Source: JAWOGN01 sp046496815
GTDB lineage: Bacteria > Desulfobacterota > DSM-4660 > Desulfatiglandales > Desulfatiglandaceae
Direction of reading: 5' to 3'
DNA length: 9,094 nt
Assembly (NCBI GenBank): GCA_046496815.1
Contig: JAWOGN010000022.1
Span: 1 to 9,094, forward strand
In this document: positions 1 to 7,608 of the stretch, one piece after another
Layout: each line of letters opens with the position of its first letter
Numbering within the stretch: the first letter of the stretch is position 1
Translations under genes and position numbers: made by a program
Notes under the pieces: generated by a model
The model's database searches: none
What the model was told of the DNA's origin: nothing
Seen by the model: only the letters and a program-made list of their open reading frames with translations

Positions 1-25
1 GATTGGTTTTCGGAGCATCTGCAAA

Positions 26-1192
26 ATGAAATTACATGAATATCAGGCCAAAGAAATCCTTGGTAAATTTGGAATCCCCGTGCCCAAGGGTCAACTGATC
101 ACGGCGCCGAATCAGGCCGAAGATGCGACGCAGACCGTGCATGGACCTCCGTGGGTGGTCAAGGCCCAGGTCCACGCCGGTGGGCGAGGCAAGGCCGGCG
201 GCGTCAAGGTAACACAAACGCCCCAAGCGGTGATGACGGCGGCTGCATCCCTCCTTGGAAACCCCCTGAAAACCAAGCAGGCCGGCCCTGAAGGGGTTAT
301 TGTGCGCAAGCTTCTCATCGAGGAGGGAATCGACATCGAGCATGAATTCTACTTGAGCATGGTCGTTGACCGGTCGACCGCCGGCCCCACCATGATCTTC
401 AGCCCCGCGGGCGGTATGGAGATCGAAGAGGTTGCGGCCGGATCCCCGGAGCTGATACGCAAGCAGCACGTGAATTCCGGTGCCGGATGGATGCCTTACC
501 AGGCCAGGAATCTCATTTACGACCTGGACCCTCCCTTTCGCCCGGAGACCGCGAACGCATTGGTCGCCGTCATGGGCGCCCTGTACAAGGTTTTCCTGAC
601 CCATGACTGCTCCCTCGTGGAGATCAATCCCCTCGTGACGACGACCGAGGGAAAGGTCGTGGCGTTGGATGCCAAAATGAGCATTGATGACAATGCGCTC
701 TACCGGCAAAAGCAGCTCCTTGAACTTGACGATCCCCTGGAGAAAGATCCGCTGGAACGGATGGCCGAGGCCTACAACCTCAACTATATCCGGCTGGACG
801 GGAATATCGGTGCAATGGTGAACGGCGCCGGCCTGGCCATGGCGACAATGGATGTGATCAAGCTCGCGGGTGCCGAGCCCGCCAACTTTCTTGACGTCGG
901 CGGCGGAGCGAGCGAGGAGATGATCACCCGGGGATTCGAAATCATCCTGAAAGACACGCGGGTGAAAGCGATTCTCATCAATATCTTCGGCGGCATACTC
1001 CGATGCGATGTCCTGGCCAGAGGCGTCCTGGCTGCGGCAAACAAAATTCGAATTCAAGTCCCGCTGATTGTCAGACTGGAAGGAACCAATGTGGAGGAAG
1101 GACGCGCCATCCTCAAGAACTCGGACCTGAAATTTTTGGTGGCAAAAGACCTTGCCGAAGCCGCTGAATTGGTGGCCAAGCAGGTGTCTTGA
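26..1192 (+). CDS. sucC: Succinyl-CoA ligase (ADP- or GDP-forming), beta subunit
   Basis: Beta subunit of succinyl-CoA synthetase, which interconverts succinyl-CoA and succinate with substrate-level phosphorylation of ADP or GDP in the cytoplasmic TCA cycle. The 388-residue product has the usual family length. It opens with the typical MKLHEYQAKEIL, followed by an ATP-grasp domain (about 1-235) with the KAQVHAGGRGKAGGV nucleotide-binding segment (46-60) and the metal-site motifs VEINPLV (198-204) and ALDAK (213-217). The C-terminal ligase domain (about 240-388) carries GAMVNGAGLAM (262-272), FLDVGGGA (288-295) and NIFGGI (319-324). The start is the ATG 10 bases after CGGAG (11-15). sucD follows after 10 bases, so the two form one transcript. 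The promoter lies upstream of the window. Nucleotide specificity (ATP or GTP) cannot be decided by eye. Identification is very secure. Confidence 0.97.
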   Translation: MKLHEYQAKEILGKFGIPVPKGQLITAPNQAEDATQTVHGPPWVVKAQVHAGGRGKAGGVKVTQTPQAVMTAAASLLGNPLKTKQAGPEGVIVRKLLIEEGIDIEHEFYLSMVVDRSTAGPTMIFSPAGGMEIEEVAAGSPELIRKQHVNSGAGWMPYQARNLIYDLDPPFRPETANALVAVMGALYKVFLTHDCSLVEINPLVTTTEGKVVALDAKMSIDDNALYRQKQLLELDDPLEKDPLERMAEAYNLNYIRLDGNIGAMVNGAGLAMATMDVIKLAGAEPANFLDVGGGASEEMITRGFEIILKDTRVKAILINIFGGILRCDVLARGVLAAANKIRIQVPLIVRLEGTNVEEGRAILKNSDLKFLVAKDLAEAAELVAKQVS

Positions 1193-1202
1193 GGAATTGA
1201 TC

Positions 1203-2078
1203 ATGAGTATACTGGTAGACGAAAACACACGCGTGGTGGTTCAGGGAATTACCGGACGCGAAGGAACATTTCATACGATACAGATGATGGATTACGGGAC
1301 ATCGGTGGCTGCCGGCGTCACCCCCGGCAAGGGCGGCCGAAACGTCGAGGGCGTGCCGGTGTTTAATACCGTCCGGGAGGCCGTGGAAAAGGAAGGGATC
1401 AATGCCTCGTGTATCTTTGTTCCCCCGCCGTTCGCGGCGGATGCGGTGATGGAGGCGGCCGCCGCGGGTGTGGCCGTCATTGTGTGTATCACGGAGGGGA
1501 TTCCCGTTCTTGACATGGTGAAAGTCGCCGACTTCTTGAAAGACAGGGAATCGGTGCTCGTCGGCCCCAACTGCCCGGGCATTATTTCACCCGGAAAAAC
1601 CAAGGTTGGAATTATGCCCGGACCGATCCACAGACCCGGCGACATGGCGGTGATATCGAGAAGCGGCACCTTGACCTATGAAGTGGTCGATCAATTGACG
1701 CGGGCGGGCCTGGGTCAATCGACATGCATCGGCATCGGCGGCGATCCCATTGTCGGTACCGACTTTATCGATCACCTCAAGCGATTCAAAACGGATCCGG
1801 AAACAAAAGGGGTCGTGCTCATCGGGGAAATCGGCGGAACTGCGGAGGAGGAGGCGGCGGCGTATGTTCGTGAAGCGTTCGATAAACCGGTCGTCGCTTT
1901 CATCGCAGGCCAGACCGCGCCCCCCGGGAGGCGAATGGGTCATGCCGGCGCCATCATTTCCGGCGGACAAGGCAAAGCGAAAGATAAAATCGCAGCCCTG
2001 GAGGCTGCCGGTATCACGGTCGCCGTGAATCTCGCCACCCTGGGACAAACCGTCCTGGGGGCCGTTGGGAAGCGCTGA
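1203..2078 (+). CDS. sucD: Succinyl-CoA ligase, alpha subunit
   Basis: Alpha subunit that binds CoA and carries the phosphohistidine intermediate of succinyl-CoA synthetase; it forms the enzyme with the SucC encoded just upstream. The 291-residue product starts MSILVDENTRVVVQGITGREG, with the Rossmann-type CoA-binding domain at the N-terminus (GITGREG 15-21; GPNCPGIISPGKTKVG from 121). The active-site histidine is H247 in GRRMGHAGAI. The frame is open from 1152, but that would overlap sucC and add 17 residues absent from the family. The ATG at 1203 is preceded by GAGGA (1191-1195, overlapping the sucC stop) with 7-base spacing and gives the standard N-terminus. The gap to sucC is 10 bases, consistent with translational coupling. 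No clear hairpin-plus-U-tract terminator follows the stop. Confidence 0.97.
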   Translation: MSILVDENTRVVVQGITGREGTFHTIQMMDYGTSVAAGVTPGKGGRNVEGVPVFNTVREAVEKEGINASCIFVPPPFAADAVMEAAAAGVAVIVCITEGIPVLDMVKVADFLKDRESVLVGPNCPGIISPGKTKVGIMPGPIHRPGDMAVISRSGTLTYEVVDQLTRAGLGQSTCIGIGGDPIVGTDFIDHLKRFKTDPETKGVVLIGEIGGTAEEEAAAYVREAFDKPVVAFIAGQTAPPGRRMGHAGAIISGGQGKAKDKIAALEAAGITVAVNLATLGQTVLGAVGKR

Positions 2079-2094
2079 TCAATTCGAAGTTTCC

Positions 2095-2123
2095 TTGACT
2101 GCCCGGTCCCGCGATGTTAAAGT
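2095..2123 (+). promoter_or_regulatory. Putative sigma70 promoter for the zinc-ribbon gene and tatA
   Basis: TTGACT (2095-2100, 5/6 to the -35 consensus) and TAAAGT (2118-2123, 4/6 to the -10 consensus) are separated by exactly 17 bases, in the gap after sucD and upstream of the 2242 gene. The position fits a separate transcription start for the small two-gene operon. This rests on consensus matching only; read-through from sucCD remains possible because no terminator is visible between them. Confidence 0.4.
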
Positions 2124-2241
2124 GGTTTCTAATGAAATGAAAGGTGGCCAATTTTTTTCCAAGTCCCCCTTTCGTAGAGCGGGATGCAGTCAGGCACGGT
2201 CCGTATTGATGGATGGGTAACCCCGGTCAACAAACAGGTCG

Positions 2242-2715
2242 TTGAGGGAAAAAACCGAGAACGTCCGGACAGGAAAGCCCCGTGCATCCTTTCCGCTCGA
2301 TCTCCAAAACAGCAGAGATTTCATGGACAAAGTCCTCAGCATTGCCGGTCGGCTTGAAGACAAGAAACGAAAGCAGCAGTTGGCCTCTGAGCGCCAAAAG
2401 GTTGAAACGATTCGACGGATCGTCCAGTGCGCTTCCTGCCATTTTAAATGTGCCATGTGCGGGTATCATTTAACCGGAAGAAAAGGCCCGCATTCATCCG
2501 CCGGTTCTTCGCGCGGCTTTATCCTCTGCGAAAGTTGCGAGGCGGAGTTCGAAGATTTCTTGGAAACGGCGAAGGGTGCGGGGGGAAGCGGCATCTTCTG
2601 GCATAACAAGGAATGGCGGCATCTCTGGTCCGCCTGGGTGGATTACCGGAAAGCCATCGACGCGTTTAAGCGATCTCCCGAGTTTTATCGGATGATAAAG
2701 GGTTCCGACGGTTAA
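2242..2715 (+). CDS. Unrecognised small protein with a six-cysteine zinc-ribbon-like motif
   Basis: I do not recognise this protein by name. It is soluble, with no signal peptide or membrane segment. Residues 28-62 are basic and probably helical. A cysteine cluster follows: C63-x2-C66, C70-x2-C73 and C96-x2-C99, the last within ILCESCEAEF. CxxC pairs of this spacing usually bind zinc, so a zinc-ribbon fold is a reasonable inference. The C-terminal third is rich in aromatic residues (FWHNKEWRHLWSAWVDY, 119-135). The longest frame begins with TTG at 2242 (157 residues) after an in-frame stop at 2218. It has only a weak AGG (2236-2238) in front. ATG at 2323 (130 residues) is an alternative, also with a weak ribosome site. 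The stop is 22 bases before tatA and on the same strand, so the two are probably cotranscribed. That pairing hints at, but does not show, a role near protein export. Confidence 0.7.
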   Translation: MREKTENVRTGKPRASFPLDLQNSRDFMDKVLSIAGRLEDKKRKQQLASERQKVETIRRIVQCASCHFKCAMCGYHLTGRKGPHSSAGSSRGFILCESCEAEFEDFLETAKGAGGSGIFWHNKEWRHLWSAWVDYRKAIDAFKRSPEFYRMIKGSDG

Positions 2716-2737
2716 ATCCTTAACTAGGGGAAAATGC

Positions 2738-2932
2738 ATGTTTGGAATTGGTATGCCGGAGTTGATCATTATTTTGATCATTATCTTGATCATTTTTGGC
2801 GCCGGCAAGCTGCCTGAAATCGGCAGTGGAATCGGAAAAGGAATCAAGAATTTCAAAAAGGCAAGTGAAGAACCCCCGGAAGAATTAGAGTCCTCCGCCG
2901 AAGAAAACGATACCGCGGAAAAGAAAAGTTAG
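2738..2932 (+). CDS. tatA: Twin-arginine translocase subunit TatA/TatE family
   Basis: Small pore-forming subunit of the Tat pathway, which moves folded proteins with twin-arginine signal peptides across the inner membrane. The 64-residue product has the family architecture in order: a short periplasmic N-terminus (MFGIGMPEL), one transmembrane helix made almost only of Leu and Ile (9-20), the FG hinge (F20-G21), an amphipathic helix (KLPEIGSGIGKGIKNFKKA, 24-42) and a short acidic tail. The glutamate at position 8 sits just before the membrane helix, where TatA/TatE proteins carry a polar residue. ATG 2738 has a strong ribosome site, AGGGG (2726-2730), 7 bases upstream. tatC is not nearby; standalone tatA genes are common. 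TatB is less likely because TatB proteins are longer. The membrane helix is encoded by three tandem 12-bp repeats. Confidence 0.93.
   Translation: MFGIGMPELIIILIIILIIFGAGKLPEIGSGIGKGIKNFKKASEEPPEELESSAEENDTAEKKS
2762..2797 (+). repeat. Three tandem 12-bp repeats inside the tatA membrane helix
   Basis: The copies are TTGATCATTATT (2762-2773), TTGATCATTATC (2774-2785) and TTGATCATTTTT (2786-2797). They are in frame and encode LIII, LIII and LIIF. Each copy contains the palindrome TGATCA. Gain or loss of a unit would lengthen or shorten the helix by four residues without a frameshift. Confidence 0.9.
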
Positions 2933-3017
2933 GTCGGACCTCGCCGATCGCTTCCTGCGTTTCAAGACTTCACGAATACCATTCCGTATACCAAAAATCT
3001 AAATTGATACCGACCGG

Positions 3018-3440
3018 TTAGAAAGGGATATCGTCTTCAGGGATATCAACCGGTTCTTCCGTCGGGTAACGATCATCCCCCGTCTTGCCTCTCCCCGCCT
3101 CTCTTCCTGCGGAGTCGAGCATCTGCATCGTTTGGGCAATCACTTCCGTCGTATAGCGTTTGTTACCGTCCCGATCTTCCCATGACCGTGTTTGGAGTCT
3201 TCCCTCAATGTAGACTTGACTTCCTTTATGAAGGTACTCTCCACAAACTTCGCCGAGACGTCTCCAGGCGACGATTCTGTGCCATTCGGTGCGTTCCTGT
3301 TTCTCACCCGTTTCCCGGTCCTTCCACTCCTCTGAGGTGGCGACGGTGAAGTTCGCCACCGCAGCGCCGCTGGGGGTGTACCGTATTTCAGGGTCTTTAC
3401 CCAACCTGCCGACCAATATTATCTTGTTTACACCGGCCAA
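3018..3440 (-). CDS. ssb: Single-stranded DNA-binding protein
   Basis: Binds single-stranded DNA during replication, recombination and repair, and recruits partner enzymes through its acidic C-terminal tip. The product has 140 residues: an OB-fold domain (about 1-108) opening MAGVNKIILVGRLGKDPEIRY, with the conserved TEWHRIVAWRRLGEVCGEYL (51-70) and VYIEGRLQTRSWED (76-89). A short linker rich in Gly, Arg and Asp follows, then the tail DIPEDDIPF, matching the family DDIPF tip. The frame is open to ATG 3494, but that adds a basic 18-residue leader foreign to the family. I chose TTG at 3440, which restores the normal N-terminus and has AAGGAG 7 bases upstream. The gene is convergent with tatA and divergent from rnj. 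Its linker is short compared with the roughly 178-residue E. coli protein. I could not identify a convincing promoter or LexA site. Confidence 0.95.
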   Translation of the reverse strand: MAGVNKIILVGRLGKDPEIRYTPSGAAVANFTVATSEEWKDRETGEKQERTEWHRIVAWRRLGEVCGEYLHKGSQVYIEGRLQTRSWEDRDGNKRYTTEVIAQTMQMLDSAGREAGRGKTGDDRYPTEEPVDIPEDDIPF

Positions 3441-3447
3441 TTTTCGT

Positions 3448-3453
3448 CTCCTT
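3448..3453 (-). promoter_or_regulatory. Ribosome binding site that fixes the ssb TTG start
   Basis: The minus strand reads AAGGAG here, 7 bases before the TTG at 3440-3438. This strong site is what decides for the non-ATG start over the ATG at 3494. Confidence 0.8.
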
Positions 3454-3563
3454 CTTGTGTGTGTCGGTTCAACGCCTTGGGAGAATCCAAGCATGCATTT
3501 TTTTGCAGACTACCACAAAGAAAAGAGGAAAATCAAGGGTGTTGGCCCAAAATACTTTCCCTG

Positions 3564-3592
3564 TTGACGGATGGTTCTTGAAGGGGTAAGCT
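3564..3592 (+). promoter_or_regulatory. Weak candidate promoter for rnj
   Basis: TTGACG (3564-3569) and TAAGCT (3587-3592) are 17 bases apart in the 260-base divergent gap between ssb and rnj (3441-3700). The -35 is good (5/6), the -10 poor (3/6). It would give an RNase J leader of roughly 100 bases. Apart from this and the ssb ribosome site, I see no gene or strong hairpin in the gap. Confidence 0.25.
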
Positions 3593-3700
3593 CCCGTTTA
3601 TTCAAAGAAATAATTATGCCGGATACAGGGACCCGAGATTATCAGGCTGCAGTGTCATTGCCTCGGTGAACAATGTAAACCCGGCGGGAAGCGGATAAAA

Positions 3701-5350
3701 ATGCTGAAAATCGTTCCTTTAGGTGGGCTGGGTGAAATCGGGCTCAACATGATGGCCATCGAATTCGAGCAGTCAATGCTGATCGTGGACGCGGGTCTCA
3801 TGTTTCCCGATGACTACATGCTCGGCGTAGATTGGGTGATCCCCGACTTTCAATATCTAAAAGAAAACAAAGACAGGATCAAGGCCCTCATTTTAACCCA
3901 TGGGCATGAAGATCATATCGGTGCGGTGCCGTTTTTCCTGAATGAGTTTTCCGTTCCCGTGTTTGGGACACGTTTCACCCTGGCGCTCTTGAAAGAAAAA
4001 CTCAAGGAACACCGGCTCCCGGACCCGGTGGATCTTCGCGTGATAACGGCCGGAGATGTCACTGAGTTTGGGCCTTTCAAGGTGGAATACATCGCGGTAA
4101 ACCACAGCATCGTCGGTGGTCTGGGCCTTGCCGTCGAAACCCCGGAAGGAATCATTATACACTCCGGCGATTTCAAGATCGATCCCACGCCCGTAAACGG
4201 TGAACCCACCGATTTGAATCGATTTGCGCACTTTGGTGAAAGGGGGGTGCTCGCCTTTTTCTCCGATTCGACCAATGCCGAGAAAGAGGGCTTTACCCTC
4301 AGTGAAAAAGACGTCAGGAAAACACTCGCCGATCTCATCCAAACCTGCCGCGGCAGAGTCATCGTCGCCAGTTTTGCCTCCCATATCGCGCGTATTCAGC
4401 AAGTCATCGACCTGGCTGTGGAATTTAATCGAAAGTTGGTTTTCAATGGCAGGAGTATGAGAACCAACGTGCGGATCGCCCGAGAGCAGGGCTTTATCAC
4501 GATGCCCGAGGATGTGGAGATTACTGAAAAACAAATTGACCGGTTTTCGGACGAAAACATCGCGATTATCACGACCGGAAGTCAGGGAGAGCCCATGTCG
4601 GCCTTGACACGCATGGCCCAGGGAAAACATAAAAACGTCAAAATCAAACGCGGCGACACCATCATTCTGTCTTCACGATTTATTCCGGGCAATGAGAGAG
4701 CCATTACTTCCATAATCAACAGCCTCTATCGGATGGGGGCGGATGTGGTTTATGAAAAGGTCTCCGATATTCACACCTCCGGACATGCCAGGAGGGAAGA
4801 GTTGAAGCTGATGCTGAGCCTTGTGAAGCCCAAGTACTTTGTTCCCATTCACGGCGAGTACCGGCATCTCGTGCGACATGCCAAGTTGGCGCTGGATATG
4901 GGCCTGCCGGAATCCAATGTCTTGATTGCCGAAGATGGGACCGTCATCCGTTTTGAAGATCAAACGGCAACTCTGGGAGAACCTGTTCCCATCGGTAGGA
5001 TTCTCGTAGATGGAAAAGGCGTCGGTGATGTGGGGGAAACGGTCTTGAGAGACCGAAGGCGGCTGAGCGGACACGGCATGGTGATTATTTTTCTGATCGT
5101 GGATAAAAAAACAGGAGACATCGTTTACGGCCCTGATATTATCTCCCGCGGATTCGTCCCGGGAGACCAAGGCGCGGCCATTCTCGAAGATGCCAAAGGC
5201 CTCACGTTGGATGTGATTGCCGAACGCGGAGAATCGCCTCCCATTGAGTGGTCCGAGATGGAATCCGCCATAAAGAAGCGTGTGAGACGGCTTTTTTACA
5301 AAACGATCGATAGGAGCCCCCTTGTGCTGCCCATTATCATTTCTTTTTGA
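3701..5350 (+). CDS. rnj: Ribonuclease J (metallo-beta-lactamase / beta-CASP family)
   Basis: RNase J combines 5'-to-3' exonuclease and endonuclease activity in mRNA decay and rRNA maturation in the cytoplasm. The 549-residue protein has the normal family length. The metal site is complete: H67-G-H69-E-D71-H72, H135 (in NHSI), D157 (in HSGDFK) and H384 (in PIHGEYRH). The beta-CASP domain (about 190-360) carries SDSTNAEKEGFT (188-199), TTGSQGEP (291-298) and the IHTSGHA motif (357-363). A C-terminal domain (about 430-549) follows and includes DVGETVLRDRRRLS. ATG 3701 follows a purine-rich GGGAAGCGG; the product begins MLKIVPLGGLGEIG, as expected. The residues after H135 read VGG where B. subtilis RNase J1 has a PD pair. 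The gene lies 58 bases upstream of ftsK on the same strand, in a cluster that probably also includes lolA. Confidence 0.95.
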   Translation: MLKIVPLGGLGEIGLNMMAIEFEQSMLIVDAGLMFPDDYMLGVDWVIPDFQYLKENKDRIKALILTHGHEDHIGAVPFFLNEFSVPVFGTRFTLALLKEKLKEHRLPDPVDLRVITAGDVTEFGPFKVEYIAVNHSIVGGLGLAVETPEGIIIHSGDFKIDPTPVNGEPTDLNRFAHFGERGVLAFFSDSTNAEKEGFTLSEKDVRKTLADLIQTCRGRVIVASFASHIARIQQVIDLAVEFNRKLVFNGRSMRTNVRIAREQGFITMPEDVEITEKQIDRFSDENIAIITTGSQGEPMSALTRMAQGKHKNVKIKRGDTIILSSRFIPGNERAITSIINSLYRMGADVVYEKVSDIHTSGHARREELKLMLSLVKPKYFVPIHGEYRHLVRHAKLALDMGLPESNVLIAEDGTVIRFEDQTATLGEPVPIGRILVDGKGVGDVGETVLRDRRRLSGHGMVIIFLIVDKKTGDIVYGPDIISRGFVPGDQGAAILEDAKGLTLDVIAERGESPPIEWSEMESAIKKRVRRLFYKTIDRSPLVLPIIISF

Positions 5351-5394
5351 TAAATGGCGTGACGGCTTCCGTTCATGGGCACATATCTTCAATC

Positions 5395-5402
5395 AGAGGT
5401 GA
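5395..5402 (+). promoter_or_regulatory. Ribosome binding site that fixes the ftsK TTG start
   Basis: AGAGGTGA lies 6 bases before TTG 5409 and closely matches the complement of the 16S rRNA 3' end. It supports the non-ATG start of ftsK; no in-frame ATG lies nearby before the first membrane helix. Confidence 0.75.
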
Positions 5403-5408
5403 ACCGAA

Positions 5409-7607
5409 TTGGCGCATAAACCGAACGGCAAAGGGCAAACAGAAAAGGCCCCCCATCCGCTCCGGAGAGAAATTCAAGGCCTTCTTTTTCTCCTTGTGGC
5501 GATTTTTTTGGGGGGCAGTCTGCTGTTTTACCATCCGGCGGATCAGCTTTTTTGGAATGTCACGGGTGCGTTGGGAAAGGCTCGTAATCTCTTCGGCACT
5601 GTGGGCGCCCATGTTGCCGGCGGCGCATTCTTTCTGCTCGGCTTTTCCGCTTTCTGGTTGGTGCTTATCCCCCTGTCGATGGCCCTCCTGACCTTCCAGC
5701 AACGCCCCCTCTCCTCTCCGATCAAGAGTACCCTTGCCATCGTCGCCCTGCTCGTTTCTTTTTCAGCCCTCCTGAATCTGCAATTGCCGAGTGTCGTAAA
5801 CTTCAGGGGGGGCGCGTTGATCGCCGGAGGACTTGTGGGGATCCATCTGGCCGGATGGGTCAAAGGGTTCCTGAATCATTTCGGCGCCTACGTCTTTTTT
5901 TTCGCGATTTTCATCATTTCCCTCATGATCGTGACCCACCTTTCTTTGGGCCGGCTCATTTCAAAATCAGGAATTTGGATCCGGGGGGTGGCCAGACGTA
6001 TTCGGGAAATGATCACCAAGCGCATGGCCCGGAAAAAACGGGTTCGCAGAACCCTGACAGCCCGGGAAAAAATAAAAACAAAGCCCAAAGTTACGATCGT
6101 CAAGCCGAAAAAACAGCCTGAAAAAAAACCGGAACAAGAACGGTTTGCTTTCATGAAGTTGCCCGGCGAATTGGAACTCCCCGCGTTGGACCTCCTGGAC
6201 GACCCCCCCGAGAGGGAAGACAGCGGGATTCAGCAGGAGAATCTGGAGATGAACGCCCGTCGCCTGGAGAAAAAGCTGGCAGACTTCGGCGTTGAAGGGG
6301 AAGTCAAGGAGATTCTTCCGGGCCCGGTCATTACAATGTATGAGTACAAGCCGGCCCCCGGAATTAAAATCAGCAAGGTGGCGGGGCTCTCGGATGATCT
6401 CGCGCTGGCGCTCAGCGCGCAGAGCATTCGGATCGTGGCCCCCATACCCGGAAAGGCCGCCATCGGGATTGAAATCCCCAACAACAAAAGGGAAATGGTG
6501 TTTCTCAAGGAGGTGCTTTCAAGCCCCGCCTACAGAGAGTCAAAATATGACCTTCCCATCGCCCTGGGCAAGGACATCACCGGATCACCCGTGGTCACGG
6601 ATTTGACACGAATGCCCCATCTGCTTGTCGCCGGCGCCACGGGAGCCGGCAAAAGCGTCTCAATCAACACCATGATCAACAGTCTCTTGTTCAAAGTATC
6701 CCCGGAGATGGTGCGGTTTCTTATCATCGATCCAAAGCGAATCGAACTTTCCATTTACCACGACATCCCGCACCTGCTTCATCCGGTCGTAACCAACCCA
6801 AAAGAGGCCACCAAGGCGCTACGGTGGGCTGTAGAAGAGATGGAGAGACGCTACATGCTCCTCTCTGACAGGGGCGTCAGAAATATCGGGACCTACAACC
6901 GTAAAATTCTCAAAATGAAGCCAACCGAGTCCCAAGGCGACGATGAACAGGGCGAAAAGTCCCTGCCTTTTATCATTCTTATCATCGATGAATTGGCCGA
7001 TTTGATGATGACCTCCTCACGGGAGGTGGAGGAAGCAATCACCCGCCTGGCCCAGATGGCACGTGCCGCGGGTATCCATCTCATTATTGCCACCCAGCGC
7101 CCTTCCGTCGACGTACTCACAGGGATTATCAAGGCCAATTTTCCTGCGCGAATCTCTTTTCAGGTTTCCTCTAAAGTCGACTCCAGAACCATCCTGGATT
7201 CCATGGGTGCGGAAACCCTGCTGGGGGAAGGCGACATGCTCTTCATGCCGCCCGGGGTGGGGCGCATCATGAGAATTCACGGAGCATTTATCTCCGAAGA
7301 AGAAACCAAAGCGGTCACTGACTTTTTGCGGAGTCAAAAGAAACCGGAATATGACTCCACCATCATATCGCACATCAGTCGAGATGAGGGGCAGGACGAG
7401 GGGGAATTGGAATTCGATGAGAAATACGAGCAGGCCGTGGAGGTCGTGATGCACACCGGGCAGGCGTCCATTTCCATGTTGCAGCGCAAGCTCAGAGTCG
7501 GTTACAATCGAGCCGCCAGAATGATCGAAGTCATGGAAAAAGAGGGCATCGTAGGGCCTTCCGACGGTGTTCGCGCTCGGGATGTTTACGGCAGAAAGGA
7601 ACTATAA
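5409..7607 (+). CDS. ftsK: DNA translocase FtsK/SpoIIIE
   Basis: Septum-anchored, hexameric, ATP-driven DNA pump that clears and sorts the chromosome terminus during division. The 732-residue product has all three parts. The N-terminal membrane region (about 22-178) shows roughly four hydrophobic helices (near 23-41, 70-96, 108-125 and 157-178). A basic, Lys/Arg-rich linker (about 185-245) follows, then the motor: the alpha-domain motif GPVITMYEYKPAPGIKISKV (305-324), Walker A GATGAGKS (409-416), Walker B FIILIIDELADL (521-532) and IIATQRPSVDVLTGIIKANFPARI (from 559). The C-terminal winged-helix gamma domain (about 670-732) reads DEKYEQAVEVV...ISMLQRKLRVGYNRAARMIE, the part that reads KOPS-type polar sequences. 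The length matches the compact SpoIIIE/FtsK form rather than the long-linker enterobacterial FtsK. TTG 5409 is the start. The stop is one base before lolA. Confidence 0.96.
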   Translation: MAHKPNGKGQTEKAPHPLRREIQGLLFLLVAIFLGGSLLFYHPADQLFWNVTGALGKARNLFGTVGAHVAGGAFFLLGFSAFWLVLIPLSMALLTFQQRPLSSPIKSTLAIVALLVSFSALLNLQLPSVVNFRGGALIAGGLVGIHLAGWVKGFLNHFGAYVFFFAIFIISLMIVTHLSLGRLISKSGIWIRGVARRIREMITKRMARKKRVRRTLTAREKIKTKPKVTIVKPKKQPEKKPEQERFAFMKLPGELELPALDLLDDPPEREDSGIQQENLEMNARRLEKKLADFGVEGEVKEILPGPVITMYEYKPAPGIKISKVAGLSDDLALALSAQSIRIVAPIPGKAAIGIEIPNNKREMVFLKEVLSSPAYRESKYDLPIALGKDITGSPVVTDLTRMPHLLVAGATGAGKSVSINTMINSLLFKVSPEMVRFLIIDPKRIELSIYHDIPHLLHPVVTNPKEATKALRWAVEEMERRYMLLSDRGVRNIGTYNRKILKMKPTESQGDDEQGEKSLPFIILIIDELADLMMTSSREVEEAITRLAQMARAAGIHLIIATQRPSVDVLTGIIKANFPARISFQVSSKVDSRTILDSMGAETLLGEGDMLFMPPGVGRIMRIHGAFISEEETKAVTDFLRSQKKPEYDSTIISHISRDEGQDEGELEFDEKYEQAVEVVMHTGQASISMLQRKLRVGYNRAARMIEVMEKEGIVGPSDGVRARDVYGRKEL

Positions 7608-7608
7608 C

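Noticed and set aside
1152..1202. Longer sucD start inside sucC
   Set aside because: Adds 17 residues foreign to the family; ATG 1203 has a good ribosome site and the standard N-terminus.
32..1228. A 398-codon open frame on the minus strand opposite sucC
   Set aside because: It lies entirely antisense to a certain sucC gene, has no recognisable motif and is rich in His, Arg and Gly as expected for a shadow frame in GC-rich codons.
3441..3494. Longer ssb start at ATG 3494
   Set aside because: The extra 18 residues are not part of the OB fold, and AAGGAG lies inside that extension, exactly placed for the TTG at 3440.
3507..3536. Minus-strand TTGATT/TAGTCT as an ssb promoter
   Set aside because: The spacing of 18 is acceptable, but the -10 matches at only 3 of 6 positions, too weak to annotate.
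3632..3666. Possible leader structure before rnj (CCGAG/CTCGG and AGGC/GCCT pairings)
   Set aside because: The two short stems share a base and are each only 4-5 pairs; they match no riboswitch I know.
3893..4630. A 245-codon minus-strand frame opposite rnj
   Set aside because: Antisense to the metal-site and beta-CASP coding region of RNase J, with no family resemblance.
5360..5380. Possible rnj terminator hairpin (ACGG-CTT-CCGT)
   Set aside because: The stem is only 4 to 6 pairs and has no U tract; transcription probably continues into ftsK.
7567..7608. Longer lolA start inside ftsK
   Set aside because: It would place 14 residues before the signal peptide; ATG 7609 has its own ribosome site.
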